A DNA stretch of 41,839 nt. Source: UMGS1484 sp045661365 (GTDB lineage Bacteria > Bacillota > Clostridia > Oscillospirales > Acutalibacteraceae). A program made the position numbers and the translations under genes. Positions 40,307-41,839 of the stretch are shown here, piece after piece (within the stretch, counting starts at the first letter, position 1; the number at the start of each line of letters is the position of its first letter). The notes under the pieces were generated by a model. That model ran no database searches. It saw only the letters and a list, made by a program, of their open reading frames with translations, and was not told where the DNA came from. Where the stretch lies: assembly GCA_045661365.1 (NCBI GenBank), contig JAZRFL010000019.1:1-41839 (forward strand), given 5' to 3'.

Positions 40307-40975
40307 ATGGGACAGAAAGTAAATCCCCACGGTTTGCGTGTGGGTGTAATCAAAAACTGGGATTCCCGCTGGTTCGCTAAAGATAACGTATTTGGCGATA
40401 CCTTGGTCGAGGACTACAAGCTTCGTAATTACCTCTTGGAGCTCCTTGAACCGGCTGGTGTTCCCAAGGTTGAAATCGAACGTGACGCTTCTCGTGTTCG
40501 CATTTTCATCCACTGCGCTAAACCCGGTATCGTAATCGGCCGTGGCGGTGCAGAAATCGAAAAACTCAAAGCTATCTGCGAAAAGAAATTGGGCCGTCCG
40601 GTCATTATCAACATCGTAGAAATCAAAAACCCCGATTTGAACGCTCAATTGGTTGCTGCCAACGTAGCACTGCAATTGGAAAAGAGAACTTCGTTCCGTC
40701 GTGCCATGAAAATGTGCATCGGTCGTGCTATGAAGTTCGGCGCAAAGGGTATCAAGATTCAAGTATCCGGCCGTTTGGGCGGTGCTGAAATCGCCCGTAG
40801 CGAAACCTACCATGAAGGCACCATTCCCCTGCAAACCTTGCGTGCCGACATTGACTATGGTTTTGCTGAAGCAAAAACCACTTATGGCCGAATCGGTGTA
40901 AAGGTTTGGCTGTACAACGGCGAAGTTCTTCGTGACAACCGCCGCCCTGCTAAGAAGGAAGGAGGGGCTCGCTAA
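40307..40975 (+). CDS. rpsC: 30S ribosomal protein S3
   Basis: This 222-residue protein guards the mRNA entry channel. The start is MGQKVNPHGLRVGVIKNWDS, the KH domain has VIGRGGAEIEKL, and the C-terminal domain contains GRLGGAEIARSE and YGRIGVKVWLY. Its stop overlaps the rplP start by 1 nt. Confidence 0.98.
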   Translation: MGQKVNPHGLRVGVIKNWDSRWFAKDNVFGDTLVEDYKLRNYLLELLEPAGVPKVEIERDASRVRIFIHCAKPGIVIGRGGAEIEKLKAICEKKLGRPVIINIVEIKNPDLNAQLVAANVALQLEKRTSFRRAMKMCIGRAMKFGAKGIKIQVSGRLGGAEIARSETYHEGTIPLQTLRADIDYGFAEAKTTYGRIGVKVWLYNGEVLRDNRRPAKKEGGAR

Positions 40976-41394
40976 TGTTAATGCCGAAACGTGTAAAATA
41001 CCGCAGAGTACATCGTGGTCGCTTGAAAGGCAAAGCCATGCGCGGTAACACCGTAACTTACGGTGATTTTGGTCTGCAGGCTACTGAGCCCGCCTGGATC
41101 ACTTCTAACCAAATCGAAGCCGCTCGTATTGCTATGACTCGTTATACCAAGCGTGCCGGTCAAGTTTGGATCAAAATTTTCCCCGACAAGCCCATCACCG
41201 AAAAACCCGCTGAAACCCGCATGGGTTCCGGTAAAGGTTCTCCGGAGTACTGGGTAGCGGTGGTTAAACCCGGTCGTGTAATGTTTGAAATCGGCGGCAT
41301 TGAAGAAAACCAAGCTCGCGAAGCTATGCGTTTGGCTGCCAATAAACTTCCGATCAAATGCAAATTTGTCAAAAAAGAGAATGGTGGTGAGTAA
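40975..41394 (+). CDS. rplP: 50S ribosomal protein L16
   Basis: This 139-residue protein organises the tRNA-binding architecture of the large subunit. Marks are MLMPKRVKYRRVHRG, GDFGLQATEPAWITSNQIEAAR, IFPDKPITEKPAETRMGSGKG and PEYWVAVVKPGRVMFE. Confidence 0.98.
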   Translation: MLMPKRVKYRRVHRGRLKGKAMRGNTVTYGDFGLQATEPAWITSNQIEAARIAMTRYTKRAGQVWIKIFPDKPITEKPAETRMGSGKGSPEYWVAVVKPGRVMFEIGGIEENQAREAMRLAANKLPIKCKFVKKENGGE

Positions 41395-41396
41395 CT

Positions 41397-41609
41397 GTGA
41401 GAGCAAATGATTTGAGAGATAAAAGCGCTGATAAACTGAATGAAGAGCTGGCAAATCTGAAACAAGAACTCTTTCAGTTGCGTTTCCAGCTTGCCATTAA
41501 CCAACTGGAAAACCCCATGCGCATTAAGGCTGTAAAGAAAGACATTGCCCGTGTAAAAACTGTTTTGCGGGAAAATGAAATCAAGGCCGCCAATGGAACG
41601 GAGGTATAA
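41397..41609 (+). CDS. rpmC: 50S ribosomal protein L29
   Basis: This 70-residue two-helix protein lies near the tunnel exit. It has LRDKSADKLNEELANLKQELFQLRFQ and IKAVKKDIARVKTVL. Translation starts at GTG, with GGTGAGTAA overlapping the rplP stop. The stop overlaps a potential rpsQ start. Confidence 0.95.
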   Translation: MRANDLRDKSADKLNEELANLKQELFQLRFQLAINQLENPMRIKAVKKDIARVKTVLRENEIKAANGTEV

Positions 41610-41611
41610 TG

Positions 41612-41839
41612 ATGAGCGAAAGAAATTTGCGTAAAACCCGTACCGGTATTGTTGCCAGCAATAAAATGGACAAAACCGTTGTTGTTGCCGTACAAGACAA
41701 CGTAAAACATCCGCTTTACAACAAAATCGTAAAGCGCACCGTGAAGTTTAAAGCTCATGATGAAGAAAATGCCTGCAATATCGGCGACCGTGTATTGATC
41801 ATGGAAACCCGCCCCATGTCCAAAGACAAGAGATGGCGC
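41612..41839 (+). CDS. rpsQ: 30S ribosomal protein S17, 3' end cut by window
   Basis: The 76 codons seen carry the S17 start RNLRKTRTGIVASNKMDKTVVV and the OB-fold segment HPLYNKIVKRTVKFKAHDEEN, then GDRVLIMETRPMSKDKRWR. About ten C-terminal residues lie beyond the window. GGAGG is 7 nt before this ATG; another ATG directly before it is less well spaced. Confidence 0.95.
   Translation, partial: MSERNLRKTRTGIVASNKMDKTVVVAVQDNVKHPLYNKIVKRTVKFKAHDEENACNIGDRVLIMETRPMSKDKRWR

Noticed and set aside
1..41839. CRISPR arrays, rRNA, tRNA, IS elements, prophage
   Set aside because: Searched by eye on both strands; no regularly spaced repeats, transposase or integrase motifs, or RNA gene signatures were seen.

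Overview
The window looks like the origin-proximal part of a chromosome from a Gram-positive anaerobe, most likely a gut or rumen Clostridia member near Oscillospirales/Ruminococcaceae. This is inference from gene order (dnaA-dnaN-S4-recF-remB-gyrB-gyrA, soj-spo0J-serS), the strong AGGAGG ribosome sites, TPP riboswitch control of ThiT, DegV and AEC proteins, and secreted proteins carrying dockerin-like repeats. No rRNA, tRNA, CRISPR array, phage or transposase was found.

Layout. (1) 1-3.9 kb: the 3' part of a ClpC-type AAA+ unfoldase gene, a lone EctB-like diaminobutyrate aminotransferase and a lipoprotein. (2) 3.9-11.7 kb: single genes with clean sigma-A type promoters and bidirectional terminators: DegV, an O-antigen-ligase-like polymerase, GalE, a zinc-ribbon membrane protein, an unusual IMP dehydrogenase of the Tritrichomonas foetus type, a lipoprotein and a small XRE repressor. 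(3) 11.7-21.3 kb, minus strand: gyrA, a zinc-ribbon/YcxB-like membrane protein, gyrB, remB, recF, the S4-domain gene, dnaN, then a 343-bp oriC candidate, then dnaA. (4) 21.5-25.9 kb: an AEC transporter on the plus strand; on the minus strand a soj-spo0J-serS-DtxR-like operon. (5) 25.9-28.8 kb: two parS sites and two FAD oxidoreductase genes. (6) 28.9-36.2 kb: an LRR/dockerin secreted protein, a TPP riboswitch with thiT and thiN, a SecD-P1-like anchored protein, a second dockerin-like secreted protein, MmcQ/YjbR, and an XRE repressor divergent from a small membrane protein. (7) 36.2-41.8 kb: a long structured leader and the S10 ribosomal protein operon from rpsJ into rpsQ, cut by the window end.

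The most interesting points are these. The origin has a B. subtilis-like DnaA-trio next to a GC cluster, but no canonical TTATCCACA boxes. TTTTCAACA-like 9-mers stand in their place, and the DnaA DNA-binding domain is altered at residues that normally read the box. The IMP dehydrogenase keeps the catalytic and drug-selectivity residues of the protozoan T. foetus enzyme at identical residue numbers. A parS site begins directly after the -10 box of a flavoprotein promoter. The S10 operon has a 350-nt leader with nested long-range helices and a terminator-like hairpin. Two small repressor genes have clear operator candidates.
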